NCBI RefSeq assembly: GCF_012277275.1
Contig: NZ_CP051155.1
Location: 1,798,001-1,862,000, forward strand
Reading direction: 5' to 3'
Length of the DNA stretch: 64,000 nucleotides
Origin: Gephyromycinifex aptenodytis
Lineage (GTDB): Bacteria > Actinomycetota > Actinomycetes > Actinomycetales > Dermatophilaceae
The first letter of the stretch is position 1. The number at the start of each line of letters is the position of its first letter. The notes under the pieces are model-generated. The model worked only from the letters and a program-made list of their open reading frames with translations, had not been told where the DNA came from and made no database searches. The position numbers were made by a program, and so were the translations under genes. Positions 43,574 to 52,377 of the stretch are shown in pieces.

Positions 43574-45112
43574 ATGGACGCCCTGGAGCTGGCACGGTGG
43601 CAATTCGCCATCACCACGGTCTACCACTTCCTTTTCGTGCCCATCACGATCGGCCTGTCTGCGATCGTCGCGGGGTACCACACCGCATGGGTGCGCACGC
43701 ATAACCCAGCGATGTACAAGATGACCCGATTCCTGGGCAAGTTGTTCATCATCAACTTCGCCCTCGGGCTGGCCACGGGCATTGTTCAGGAGTTCCAGTT
43801 CGGCATGAACTGGTCGGACTACTCCCGCATGGTCGGAGACATCTTCGGCGCACCCCTTGCCTTCGAAGCGCTGCTCACCTTCTTCCTGGAGTCGGTCTTC
43901 ATCGGCGTCTGGGTCTTCGGTTGGGGCCGTATCCCGGAGAAACTGCACGCCGCCACGATGTGGCTGGTTCACATCGGTACGGTGCTGTCCGCCTTCTTCA
44001 TCCTGTCCGCGAACTCCTGGATGCAGAACCCCGTCGGCTACCACATCAACCCCGACAACGGCCGCGCCGAGCTCACCGACTTCGTGGCGGTGCTGACGAA
44101 CAAGGTGCAACTCGTCGCCTTCCCGCACGTCATCACAGCCGCCTACATGACCGCCGGGGGCCTGGTCATGGCGATCTCGCTGTGGCACCTGCGCCGGCTG
44201 TCTACCCAGGCCCCGGCCTTGGAGACCATCGAAACCGAGGCGGGTGCCCCCTCCCACGGCAAGGGCCGAGGCGGCGCGCACGCCGCCATCACCGACGGGA
44301 CGAACTACCGCGAGACGTACCGCAAGGCTGCGCGCGTGGGCGCCATCGTCACCCTCGTCGCCTCGCTGGGCGTCATAGTCACCGGTGACCTGCAGGGCAA
44401 GGTGATGACCCAGGTGCAGCCCATGAAGATGGCCGCTGCAGAGGGGGTCTACCAGACCGAAGCTCCCGCGCCGTTCTCCGTCTTCGCCACCGGCAACCTC
44501 GAAGGGACCGAGGCGACGCACTGGATCCAGGTGCCCGGTCTGCTGTCCTATCTCGGAAAGGGCAACTTCAGCGCCGAGATCGAGGGCATCAACGACATCA
44601 AGGCCGAGTACAAGACCAAGTACGCCGACAGTGCGCTGACCAACGACACGACGACCGAGTTCACGCCGTACGTGCCGGTCGCCTACTGGACGTTCCGCAT
44701 CATGATCGGTCTGGGCATGCTCGGCACTGCGATGTCACTGCTCACGCTGTGGATCACCCGTAAGAAGGGCGACCTGAAGGTGCTGCGTCCGAAGTGGTGG
44801 CACTGGGCCATCATCGCGACGCCGTTCTTCCCGTTGCTGGGCAACTCCTTCGGCTGGATCTTCACCGAGATGGGCCGCCAGCCGTGGGCCGTGCAGGGTG
44901 TTCTGCTGACGCGCTTCGGGGTCTCCCCCCGCACCAGCGCGACCGAGGTTCTCATCTCGATGATCGTCTACACGCTGCTGTACGGGGCACTCGCGGTCGT
45001 CGAGGTCAAGCTCTTCCTGAAGTACCTACGCCGCGGCGCAGAAGACATCGGCGAGCCGCCGACGTACTCCCACATTGATGACGAGGACCGCCCCCTCGTC
45101 TACACCTACTGA
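43574..45112 (+). CDS. cydA: Cytochrome bd quinol oxidase subunit I
   Basis: CydA carries all three haems of cytochrome bd and oxidises quinol, reducing O2 at very high affinity. The 512 residues have about nine helices. The haem-ligand His is in TVYHFLFVPITIGLS, and the quinol-binding region and conserved GRQPWAVQGVLLT are present. The Q-loop between helices 6 and 7 is of the short type. GGAG stands 7 bases before the ATG. It is followed by cydB after 17 bp. Expression at low oxygen is expected, in keeping with the nitrate genes. Confidence 0.96.
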   Translation: MDALELARWQFAITTVYHFLFVPITIGLSAIVAGYHTAWVRTHNPAMYKMTRFLGKLFIINFALGLATGIVQEFQFGMNWSDYSRMVGDIFGAPLAFEALLTFFLESVFIGVWVFGWGRIPEKLHAATMWLVHIGTVLSAFFILSANSWMQNPVGYHINPDNGRAELTDFVAVLTNKVQLVAFPHVITAAYMTAGGLVMAISLWHLRRLSTQAPALETIETEAGAPSHGKGRGGAHAAITDGTNYRETYRKAARVGAIVTLVASLGVIVTGDLQGKVMTQVQPMKMAAAEGVYQTEAPAPFSVFATGNLEGTEATHWIQVPGLLSYLGKGNFSAEIEGINDIKAEYKTKYADSALTNDTTTEFTPYVPVAYWTFRIMIGLGMLGTAMSLLTLWITRKKGDLKVLRPKWWHWAIIATPFFPLLGNSFGWIFTEMGRQPWAVQGVLLTRFGVSPRTSATEVLISMIVYTLLYGALAVVEVKLFLKYLRRGAEDIGEPPTYSHIDDEDRPLVYTY

Positions 45113-45129
45113 GCGAGGCGGACTACATC

Positions 45130-46224
45130 ATGGATCTCGCAGTTCTCTGGTTCATCCTCATCGCTGTCCTATGGATCGGCTATTTCTGCCTCGAGGGCTT
45201 CGACTTCGGGGTCGGCATGCTCTTGCCGGTGCTGGGCAAGAGCCGTCTGGACGGGGCGGCCGGCGTCGCGGACACCGAGCGTCGCAAGCGCGTCATGCTC
45301 ACCGCGATCGGGCCGCACTGGGACGGCAACGAAGTGTGGCTGCTGACGGCGGGCGGCGCGACCTTCGCGGCCTTCCGCGAGTGGTACGCCACCCTGTTCG
45401 ACGGCTTCTACCTGGCCCTTCTGCTCATCCTGGTCGCCCTCATCGTGCGCGTGCTCGGCTTCGAGTACCGCGGCAAGGGCGAAACGGCGGCCTGGCGTTC
45501 CGGCTGGGACAAGATGATCGTCTTCGGCTCGTTCATCCCCGCGCTGCTGTGGGGTGTGGCCTTCGGCAACATCGTCCGCGGCACCCCGTTGCGCATCCGC
45601 GAGAACGAGCTGGGGCAGGGCGTTGAGTTCGCCGGCAGCTTCTTCTCGCTGCTCAACCCCTTCGCGCTGGTCGGCGGCCTGACCACGCTGTTCCTCTTCC
45701 TGACCCACGGCGCGATCTTCCTGGCGCTGAAGACCGACGGCGACATCCGCCACGACGCTCGCGCCTTGGCGACCAAGCTCGGCGCCGTCGCAGCCCTGTT
45801 CGCGGTGGTCTTCCTGGTGTGGACGAACCTGCTCCGGGGCAACACGGGCTCATGGATCCTGTCCGGCGTCGCCGCAGTAACGCTGCTGGCGGCACTGGCT
45901 GCCAACCACGTCGGACGTGAAGGCTGGGCCTTCGTCGGCACCTTCATCACCATCCTGGCGGCAGTCGCAGCCTTGTTCACCGCGCTGTTCCCCGACGTCA
46001 TGCCTTCGACGGCGGACCCGAACGCGACGTTGACCATCGCCAAGGATCACGGCTTCTACGCCGCCAACAGCGCGCTGACGCTGAAAATCATGACCGGCGC
46101 GGCACTGGTGTTCACCCCGATCGTCGTTGCCTACCAGGGCTGGACGTACTGGATGTTCCGCAAGCGCCTCACCACCAAGCACATCCCCGGTGTCAGCTCG
46201 GCGCCCGAGCGCGTCGAGGCTTGA
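45130..46224 (+). CDS. cydB: Cytochrome bd quinol oxidase subunit II
   Basis: CydB is the haem-free partner that stabilises CydA. The 364 residues have eight to nine helices. The N-terminus LWFILIAVLWIGYFCLEGFD and PHWDGNEVWLLTAGG are characteristic. It is co-transcribed with cydA and followed by a strong hairpin, which separates cydAB from cydDC. Confidence 0.96.
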   Translation: MDLAVLWFILIAVLWIGYFCLEGFDFGVGMLLPVLGKSRLDGAAGVADTERRKRVMLTAIGPHWDGNEVWLLTAGGATFAAFREWYATLFDGFYLALLLILVALIVRVLGFEYRGKGETAAWRSGWDKMIVFGSFIPALLWGVAFGNIVRGTPLRIRENELGQGVEFAGSFFSLLNPFALVGGLTTLFLFLTHGAIFLALKTDGDIRHDARALATKLGAVAALFAVVFLVWTNLLRGNTGSWILSGVAAVTLLAALAANHVGREGWAFVGTFITILAAVAALFTALFPDVMPSTADPNATLTIAKDHGFYAANSALTLKIMTGAALVFTPIVVAYQGWTYWMFRKRLTTKHIPGVSSAPERVEA

Positions 46225-46244
46225 TGGCTGTTGTCAGTTCCGCC

Positions 46245-46278
46245 CACGGGGGCTTCCGGTTCACCGGAAGCCCCCGTG
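46245..46278 (+). terminator. Terminator after cydB
   Basis: A 16-bp perfect inverted repeat (arms CACGGGGGCTTCCGGT and complement) separated by TC, followed by TTGTGTCT. It lies 20 bp after the cydB stop. Confidence 0.8.
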
Positions 46279-46357
46279 TTGTGTCTGCCCGCGTCGTGCT
46301 GACCGCATGGACGCTTCCTTTTACGCCCGGGCCTGGCGCGCATGGTGAACTGGTCAG

Positions 46358-47968
46358 ATGAGACCGTTCGACGCACGTCTGCTGCGCCTGGCACCTGCCT
46401 CGCGAGGGGCTCTGCTGGCGTTGGCGCTGCTGGCCGGGTTATCCGGGCTGGCCGCCATCGCCCAAGCATTCGCGGTCTCGGCCTTGGTCGTCGCCTTGGT
46501 CCGGTCCCAACCGCTAAGCGCCCCCATGCTGTGGCTGCTGGCGACGTTCGCGCTGCGCGGCCTGGCCGGGGCCGCCACCGAGGTCGTCGGGGCGCGCGCA
46601 GGAGCTGAGGTGTCCACCGAACTGCGGCACGCCCTGGCCAAGGAGTACCTGCACCGCGACGCGGATTCGCGTGGCGAGCCCGGGCAGGCGCTGACGTTGA
46701 TGAGTCAGGGCGCCACCAGCGTCGAGCCCTATGTCGCCCGGTACCTACCCGCGCTCATCGCGGCCGGGGTCCTGCCGCTGGCGGCCGTCCTGGCGATGGC
46801 GATGCTCGACTGGCAGACCGCTCTTATCCCGGTCTTGACGCTGCCGCTGCTGCCGCTGTTCGCTGCACTCATCGGCGCCACCACCGCCGATGCCACCGCG
46901 CGACGCTGGAAGGCCCTGGACGCGCTGTCCGGGCACTTCCTCGATGTGATGAAGGGTCTGCCGACCCTGGTGGATTACGGGCGCGCCCACCGACAGAGCT
47001 CCACGATTCGCAAGGTCAGTGACGAGCATCGGATCGCCACGGTAGAGACGCTGCGGCTGGCCTTCCTCAGCTCGGCGGCGTTGGAGTTCCTGGCCACGAT
47101 CTCGGTCGCCATCGTGGCCGTCTGGACCGGCATCGCGCTGGCTCAAGGCCGGATGGAGCTACCGATCGCCCTGACCCTCATCCTGCTCGCCCCCGAGGCG
47201 TACTGGCCGATCAGGCGCGTCGGCGCCGAGTTTCACAACGCCGCCGATGGCGCGGCCGCACTGGAGGCGATCGCGGCGGCAGTCGCACCCGCGACACCCG
47301 CGACCGAAACGGCAACCGGACAGTCTGAGGCTGCATCGGTGCGCGTCGAAGCGCTCAGCTACCGCTACGAACCAGACCTGCCCCCCGTCATCGAAGACCT
47401 GAATCTGCACCTGAGCACCGGCCTGACGGTCCTTGCCGGACCTTCCGGCGCCGGCAAGACGACGATCCTGGACCTACTCGCCGGGCTGCGCCGCCCCAGC
47501 ACCGGTCGAGTGTCCGCGCCGCGGGCGCACCTGGTCACCCAGCGTCCGTTCCTGGCGCCGACGAGCGTGCGGGAAAATCTTGCGCTGGGCAACCTCGACG
47601 CAGCGGGCCGAGCCACCCTCGACGACGCCGCGATGATGGCGGCCCTGGAGCGGGTGGGGCTGGGCTACCTGGTGGCCGAACTGCCCCAGGGTCTGGACAC
47701 TCCTCTGGGGGATGACGGCTTCGGCGCTTCGGCGGGGCAGCGAGCGCGGCTGGCGCTGGCGCGGGCGCTGCTGTCGAGCGCCCCGCTCATCCTGCTGGAT
47801 GAACCCACCGCACACCTGGACCCGCTCTCCGAAGAGCTGATCGGGCGAGTCATCGCAGAGCTGGCCCGGGACCGCATCGTGGTGGCGGTCAGCCACCGCG
47901 AGCATCTGGCCACCTTGGCCGAACGTGTCATCGAGGTCGTCCCGCAAGCCGTGCGAGGTGGGCAATGA
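46358..47968 (+). CDS. cydD: ABC transporter CydD (thiol exporter for cytochrome bd assembly)
   Basis: CydD and CydC form a heterodimeric exporter needed for cytochrome bd assembly, usually described as a cysteine/glutathione exporter. The 536 residues contain six membrane helices (1-270) and an ATPase domain: GPSGAGKTTILDLL (Walker A), FGASAGQRARLALARALL (signature), LILLDEPTAHLD (Walker B) and AVSHREH (H-loop). No ribosome site is clear in the 80 bp after the cydB terminator, so the start is by alignment. Its stop overlaps a 45-codon ORF. Confidence 0.92.
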   Translation: MRPFDARLLRLAPASRGALLALALLAGLSGLAAIAQAFAVSALVVALVRSQPLSAPMLWLLATFALRGLAGAATEVVGARAGAEVSTELRHALAKEYLHRDADSRGEPGQALTLMSQGATSVEPYVARYLPALIAAGVLPLAAVLAMAMLDWQTALIPVLTLPLLPLFAALIGATTADATARRWKALDALSGHFLDVMKGLPTLVDYGRAHRQSSTIRKVSDEHRIATVETLRLAFLSSAALEFLATISVAIVAVWTGIALAQGRMELPIALTLILLAPEAYWPIRRVGAEFHNAADGAAALEAIAAAVAPATPATETATGQSEAASVRVEALSYRYEPDLPPVIEDLNLHLSTGLTVLAGPSGAGKTTILDLLAGLRRPSTGRVSAPRAHLVTQRPFLAPTSVRENLALGNLDAAGRATLDDAAMMAALERVGLGYLVAELPQGLDTPLGDDGFGASAGQRARLALARALLSSAPLILLDEPTAHLDPLSEELIGRVIAELARDRIVVAVSHREHLATLAERVIEVVPQAVRGGQ

Positions 47969-48102
47969 TTCGATTCCAGCAGGTCCGCGGCGTGCCCGGC
48001 CGAACTCGCCCGGACCTGACCCGTCGCGCCGTGCGGCGTCTGGGCGCGGGCGCCCTCGGCGCAGGCGTCCTGGTCCTGATTCGCCCCCGGAGCGCACAAT
48101 GA
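47965..48102 (+). CDS. Possible small protein bridging cydD and cydC (45 aa)
   Basis: A 45-codon ORF (MIRFQQVRGVPGRTR... ending LIRPRSAQ) that exactly fills the gap between cydD and cydC. Its ATG overlaps the cydD stop as ATGA and its stop overlaps the cydC start as ATGA. The N-terminal 28 residues are strongly basic and a ~12-residue hydrophobic stretch follows (LGAGALGAGVLVLI). It may encode a peptide or just serve to carry ribosomes from cydD to cydC. Long open frames are common at this G+C, so the evidence is the two overlaps only. Confidence 0.4.
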   Translation: MIRFQQVRGVPGRTRPDLTRRAVRRLGAGALGAGVLVLIRPRSAQ

Positions 48103-49769
48103 AGAGCAATCCCGACCGCATCCGCTCCGGCCGGACCCGTCGCACCCGACTGCTCATTCCCGGCATCCCCACGGCGGCGCTCATCGGCGGGCTCGCGTTG
48201 ACCTCCGGGGTTGCCCTCACCGCCTCTTCAGGCTGGCTGATCGTGGCGGCTTCGTTCCGCCCGCAGATCCTCACCTTGATGGCCGTGATCGTTCTGGTGC
48301 GTGCTTTCGGGGTGGCCCGGCCGCTACTGCGCTACGTGGAGCGGATCCGCAGCCACGACGCGGCACTGGCGTTCCTGGCCGAACAGCGCGCGTTGACCTA
48401 CGACCGGTTGGTGCCGCTCACCCCGGCGCGGCTGGGACGGCGCAGTCGCGGGGATCTGCTCGCGGGTGTCGTGGATGACCTGGACGACCTCGCCAACGCC
48501 CAGGTGCGCGTGGCGGTGCCGATCGTGGCCCTGCTGGTGGCCGGGATCGCTGCGGCAGTTCTGGATTCGATCATCCTTATCCACTCCGGCCTGGTCATCC
48601 TGTCGGCCGTCTGCTTCGCGCTGCTGGTCGGTGTGCTGGATTGGCGCCTGGAGCTGCGCTGGCAGCAGGACGTGGTGACCGCCCGGGCTCGCGTCGGGGA
48701 GTTGTCGACGCTGCTGGGCAGCCAGGGCCATGACCTCGCCGCGATCGGTGCCAGTGATCAGGCGTTGGGCTGGCTGGCTGATGCTCAGGTCAAGCTGCAA
48801 CGCGCTCTCACCCGGCAGGCCTGGGGTCGGGCGCTCGGGGTAGGCCTGTCTCCGCTGGTCGCGGCCGCACATGCCGTGGCCATGGCCTTCGTCGTCCAGC
48901 CGTGGGTTGCTGCAGGCATGGCCACACCGTTGGCTGCGCTGCTGGTGCTCACCCCTATCGCGTTGGGCGAAGTGGTCTCGGGGGTCCCGGACGCCGTCGG
49001 CGCGCTGGCCCGGGCCCAAGGCAGCGCCCGCCGGTTGGACGCCTTGCTGGCTCAAGAACCTGCCGTGGCCGACGCTGATGTACCCGCCCCCGAACCGGGC
49101 ACGTCGCCGGTCCTCGCCGCCGCGCAGCCGCCGGCCGTGGTGACCCGAGAGTTGAGCGCCTCCTGGGACCGGACCCGCCCGGCGGTGCACCTGGCTGACC
49201 TGGATGTCACCCCCGGTTCATTCGTAGGGATCATCGGTCCCAACGGTTGCGGCAAGTCGACGCTGCTCGCGGTATTGGCCCGGCACCTGGATCCGCGCAC
49301 CGGAACCTACCGGGTGGGTGATGTCGACGCGCTGGCCACCCCGCCGGCTGCGGTGCGTACTCAACTGGCCATCGTCGATGACGAAACTCACGTCTTCGCC
49401 TCCACCGTGCGTGAGAACCTGCGACTGGCCAGTCCGGCAGCCCCGGACGAAGCGATTCTGCGCGCGTTGCGCCTGGCCGGGCTCAGTCCGTGGTTCGAGA
49501 CCCTGCCGACCGGGCTGGATGAACGTCTCGGCGCGAATGGCCGCGGCGTTTCAGGTGGAGAACGTGCCCGGCTCGGTCTGGCTCGGGCGCTGGTCTCCGA
49601 GCGCCCTGTGCTGCTCTTGGACGAGCCGGTCGCTCACCTGGACCATCCCAGCGCGGTCGCCGTATTGGGTGATCTGCTGGAAGCCCGTCATGGCCGTAGC
49701 GTTGTCCTGGTGACACACCGCAGCGAAGGATTGTCCGAAGCTGACACCGTGATCGACCTGGGGGATTGA
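48099..49769 (+). CDS. cydC: ABC transporter CydC (thiol exporter for cytochrome bd assembly)
   Basis: The second half of the CydDC exporter. With the ATG at 48099 it has 556 residues: six helices (ALIGGLALTSGVALTASSGW first) and an ATPase domain with IGPNGCGKSTLLAVLA, GRGVSGGERARLGLARAL, LLLDEPVAHLDHPS and VLVTHRSEG. The start follows GGAG by 7 bases and precedes the conserved helix. The frame is open for 174 bases further upstream, inside cydD, but that part is not protein-like. The stop overlaps the amidase start by one base. Confidence 0.92.
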   Translation: MKSNPDRIRSGRTRRTRLLIPGIPTAALIGGLALTSGVALTASSGWLIVAASFRPQILTLMAVIVLVRAFGVARPLLRYVERIRSHDAALAFLAEQRALTYDRLVPLTPARLGRRSRGDLLAGVVDDLDDLANAQVRVAVPIVALLVAGIAAAVLDSIILIHSGLVILSAVCFALLVGVLDWRLELRWQQDVVTARARVGELSTLLGSQGHDLAAIGASDQALGWLADAQVKLQRALTRQAWGRALGVGLSPLVAAAHAVAMAFVVQPWVAAGMATPLAALLVLTPIALGEVVSGVPDAVGALARAQGSARRLDALLAQEPAVADADVPAPEPGTSPVLAAAQPPAVVTRELSASWDRTRPAVHLADLDVTPGSFVGIIGPNGCGKSTLLAVLARHLDPRTGTYRVGDVDALATPPAAVRTQLAIVDDETHVFASTVRENLRLASPAAPDEAILRALRLAGLSPWFETLPTGLDERLGANGRGVSGGERARLGLARALVSERPVLLLDEPVAHLDHPSAVAVLGDLLEARHGRSVVLVTHRSEGLSEADTVIDLGD

Positions 49770-50662
49770 TGTCTCGATATTCCGCTTGTGCCCTTCTTGT
49801 CTCCTTAACGCTGGGGGGTGCCGCGTTCTCGGCCACCCCGAGCGTGGCGCAGACCCAGCAGCCGAGCATCCATCAGACGCGGGTCCAGCAGGTGGCCACC
49901 GGGCAGGGGTCCACCCGAACCTCACCCGATCGCGCACGCGCCCAGCCCACGGCCGCTCCCTCCACCGGTGGAGTGCGGCTGGCACCGACCTCCCGTTCCG
50001 GTTCTGCCCGACTGCGTGGGCGGGTCATCGTCATCGACCCCGGCCACAACGGGCGACAGTCCCCCCGGATCATCAAGCGGCTGGTGCCTGCGGGCAACGG
50101 CACTCGTAAGGCATGCAACACCACCGGTACTGCTTCCCGATACGGACCCGAGCACGAGTACGCCTTCGATGTGGCGCTGCGCCTGGCCCGCCAGTTGCGC
50201 GCCCACGGCGCGACCGTGGTGCTGACCCGTCCCAATGACACCGGAACCGGGCCGTGCGTGAACGAACGGGCCGCTATCGGTAATCGCGCCCGAGCCGATC
50301 TGGTGCTGTCCATCCACGCCGACGGCAACACGGCCCGCACCGCGCGGGGCTTCCACATCATCACCTCCACCAGGATGGCTGGCGGGAAGGCAGTCCAGCG
50401 CCGTTCGCTGGCCTTCGCCGGGGTGGCCCGTGACGCTTACGCCCGCACGGGCATGCCGACCTCCACCTACACCGGCGGTCGCAGCGCCATCACGCGCCGG
50501 TCCGACATTGCCGGCCTGAACCTCTCAACCAGGCCCGCGATCATGTTGGAAGCGGGCAACATGCGCCATCCCACCGATGCCCGGCTGCTCGCCGACTCCC
50601 GGTTCCGCCAGCGCACCGCAGCCGCCCTCACCAGCGCCACGGTGCAGACCCTGGGGCGCTGA
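49769..50662 (+). CDS. Secreted N-acetylmuramoyl-L-alanine amidase (Amidase_3)
   Basis: A 297-residue secreted wall hydrolase that cuts the lactyl-amide bond of peptidoglycan. The signal peptide is MSRYSACALLVSLTLGGAAF with cleavage after a following SVA; a Pro/Thr/Ser linker comes next. The Zn-amidase domain starts near residue 88: VIVIDPGHNG (His), EHEYAFDVALRL (Glu), LVLSIHADG (His) and IMLEAGNMRHPTDA (catalytic Glu). The ATG is in a TGATG with the cydC stop, so it is translated with cydDC, an unusual partner. A large hairpin follows 170 bp later. Confidence 0.9.
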   Translation: MSRYSACALLVSLTLGGAAFSATPSVAQTQQPSIHQTRVQQVATGQGSTRTSPDRARAQPTAAPSTGGVRLAPTSRSGSARLRGRVIVIDPGHNGRQSPRIIKRLVPAGNGTRKACNTTGTASRYGPEHEYAFDVALRLARQLRAHGATVVLTRPNDTGTGPCVNERAAIGNRARADLVLSIHADGNTARTARGFHIITSTRMAGGKAVQRRSLAFAGVARDAYARTGMPTSTYTGGRSAITRRSDIAGLNLSTRPAIMLEAGNMRHPTDARLLADSRFRQRTAAALTSATVQTLGR

Positions 50663-51060
50663 CGGCGGCAGGTGTTCGCGCTGCCACACTGCCGAGGTGA
50701 CGGCAGATGAGCTGTCGGCGCCCTGGCGCGGCCTTTCAGCATCAGGCGGCGCCCCTCCAGCGGTGGGCTGGCGGCAGCGCTGCCACCGGCCGGTGTGGGC
50801 GCTTCCTCCGGGTAGGCTGACAGACCGCCACGGCGACGGCAGCGCAGCCCGCACCCCACCGGCGAACGCTGCGCTGCCGTCGAAGACCGGCTGCACAGTA
50901 GGCGCGCGTCCAGTCGGATGTCCTTGCGGGACGCGCCGATTGCGACAGATGTCACCCAGCAGCGGGGTCGAAATCACACCGCACCACCCGGGCAAAGGCG
51001 CCGCCCACTCGCGCGCGCCTGTGCGACAGTGGATCAGATATCAGCCAGGAGGTCCCTTCC
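50663..51060. other. Intergenic region, 398 bp
   Basis: No supported gene. It contains several short CTGCC/GGCAG repeats and the 15-bp-stem hairpin at 50834-50882. The ribosome site of the DUF4282 gene (AGGAGG) is at its right end. Confidence 0.55.
50834..50882. terminator. Large hairpin downstream of the amidase gene
   Basis: A perfect 15-bp inverted repeat (CGACGGCAGCGCAGC and complement) with a 19-base loop and no T-tract. It could be the terminator of the cydDC-amidase unit or a structured RNA element; termination is the simpler reading. Confidence 0.5.
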
Positions 51061-51723
51061 ATGTCCCACAGTGCCGGTTCCTGTGAACCTGACGACCGCG
51101 ACCGCGCGGGTGGCCGCGACGGCGCTGCCTTCGGCTTCCCGCCTGCGACGAGTTGGGTAGAGCCCGAGGACGTCATTGACGATGCCCCTTCGAGCGGTTG
51201 GGGCACCCCGGGACCTCACCTGACCGGCCCGATCCCGCGTATTCGGGCGGTGAGCGCGCCCACCGAGAGCATTGCGCTCACCTCGTCCGGTGCTGCTGGC
51301 GCCCCGCCGTCCTCGACCTGGGCCCCGGAGACTCCCGCACCGGCCACCCCCAGCGTGCCCCCGCGATCCGCGCCGCCCCGGGAAAGTGCCGGCGTGCAGG
51401 CGTCGGCGTCCAAGGATGACGATGCCCTGACCGTTACCGGCGGCCGCCGCGGCCTGAGTTCGCTGTTGGAGTTCGGTTTCGCCACCCGCGGCACCCGCTC
51501 GTTGGTGCCTGCGGTGTACGGGCTGGTCGTTGCCTACGCCGTCCTGGTCTTCGTGCTCGATGTGCTCACCGCCTTGGGTGGGGTCGGGCTCGGGACCATC
51601 GCGCTGGACCTGCTGCGTGCGCTGCTCGTCGGAGGCGTCCGTCTGCTGCTCACTCTCGGGCTGGCCCGCATCCTGTGTGAGATGGCGTTGAACGTGCTGG
51701 CGCTGGCCGAAAAGGACGGCTAG
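51061..51723 (+). CDS. DUF4282-domain membrane protein
   Basis: A 220-residue protein. About 130 residues of Pro/Ser/Ala-rich, probably disordered sequence precede a DUF4282-like domain: LLEFGFATRGTRSLVPAVYG, then two membrane helices (VVAYAVLVFVLDVLTALGG and ALLVGGVRLLLTLGLARIL) and a short end. Function is unknown. AGGAGG stands 8 bases before the ATG. A weak GC hairpin directly follows the stop. Confidence 0.7.
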   Translation: MSHSAGSCEPDDRDRAGGRDGAAFGFPPATSWVEPEDVIDDAPSSGWGTPGPHLTGPIPRIRAVSAPTESIALTSSGAAGAPPSSTWAPETPAPATPSVPPRSAPPRESAGVQASASKDDDALTVTGGRRGLSSLLEFGFATRGTRSLVPAVYGLVVAYAVLVFVLDVLTALGGVGLGTIALDLLRALLVGGVRLLLTLGLARILCEMALNVLALAEKDG

Positions 51724-51851
51724 CCCGCGCCGGAAGGCGGGTCCACAGGAGTCATACCGGATGGTGCCGCCTGGCACCTGCTATCCGGTGGCACCCTGCT
51801 CGCCCTCTTCGGCCGGGCGCAGCCGCCCGCACCATGGGCGAGACTGGTCTC

Positions 51852-52352
51852 ATGGCTACTCCCTATACCGTCTGCGTCGTCTGCTCCGGCAACATCTGCC
51901 GCTCCCCCATGGGCGAGGTCGTGTTGCGTGCCCGCCTGGAACAGGCTGGTCTTGGCGACCAGGTCGTCGTCGACTCGGCCGGCACCGGGGACTGGCATGT
52001 GGGCCGCGGCGCCGACCCGCGCACGGTAGCGGCACTGCAGGCGCGCGGCTATGACGGTTCAGCGCACCGCGCCAAGCAGTTCGCGCGCGAGTGGTACGGG
52101 CAGCGCGACCTCATCCTCGTCGCCGACAGCGGCCACCTGCGCGCCATCCAGGCGATGGGCCCGGCCGAAGACGACGCCGCGCATGTGCACCTGTTGCGCT
52201 CCTTCGACGTGGACGCCGCCGAATCGGGCGCCGTGGAACTGGACGACCCGTACTACAGCGACGACGCCGCCTTCGGTCGGTGTCTGCGCGAGGTCGAGGC
52301 GGCAGCCGACGGTGTCGTTTCCTTCATCAAGGATGAGCTGGCCCGCCGCTGA
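51852..52352 (+). CDS. Low-molecular-weight protein-tyrosine phosphatase
   Basis: A 166-residue phosphatase. The P-loop VCSGNICRSPMGE (C-x5-R-S) is at residues 11-18, and the general-acid Asp is in DDPYYSDD near 133. These enzymes dephosphorylate tyrosine (PtpA-like) and in some cases arginine. An in-frame ATG 18 bases upstream is an alternative start; neither has a strong ribosome site. It ends 25 bp before purB. Confidence 0.9.
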   Translation: MATPYTVCVVCSGNICRSPMGEVVLRARLEQAGLGDQVVVDSAGTGDWHVGRGADPRTVAALQARGYDGSAHRAKQFAREWYGQRDLILVADSGHLRAIQAMGPAEDDAAHVHLLRSFDVDAAESGAVELDDPYYSDDAAFGRCLREVEAAADGVVSFIKDELARR

Positions 52353-52377
52353 GGTCTGCGGTGGGAGAATGCCGAGC

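Noticed and set aside
50577-51086. 169-codon frame after the amidase gene
   Set aside because: It starts inside the amidase, crosses a 15-bp-stem hairpin and has Pro/Arg-rich shadow composition.
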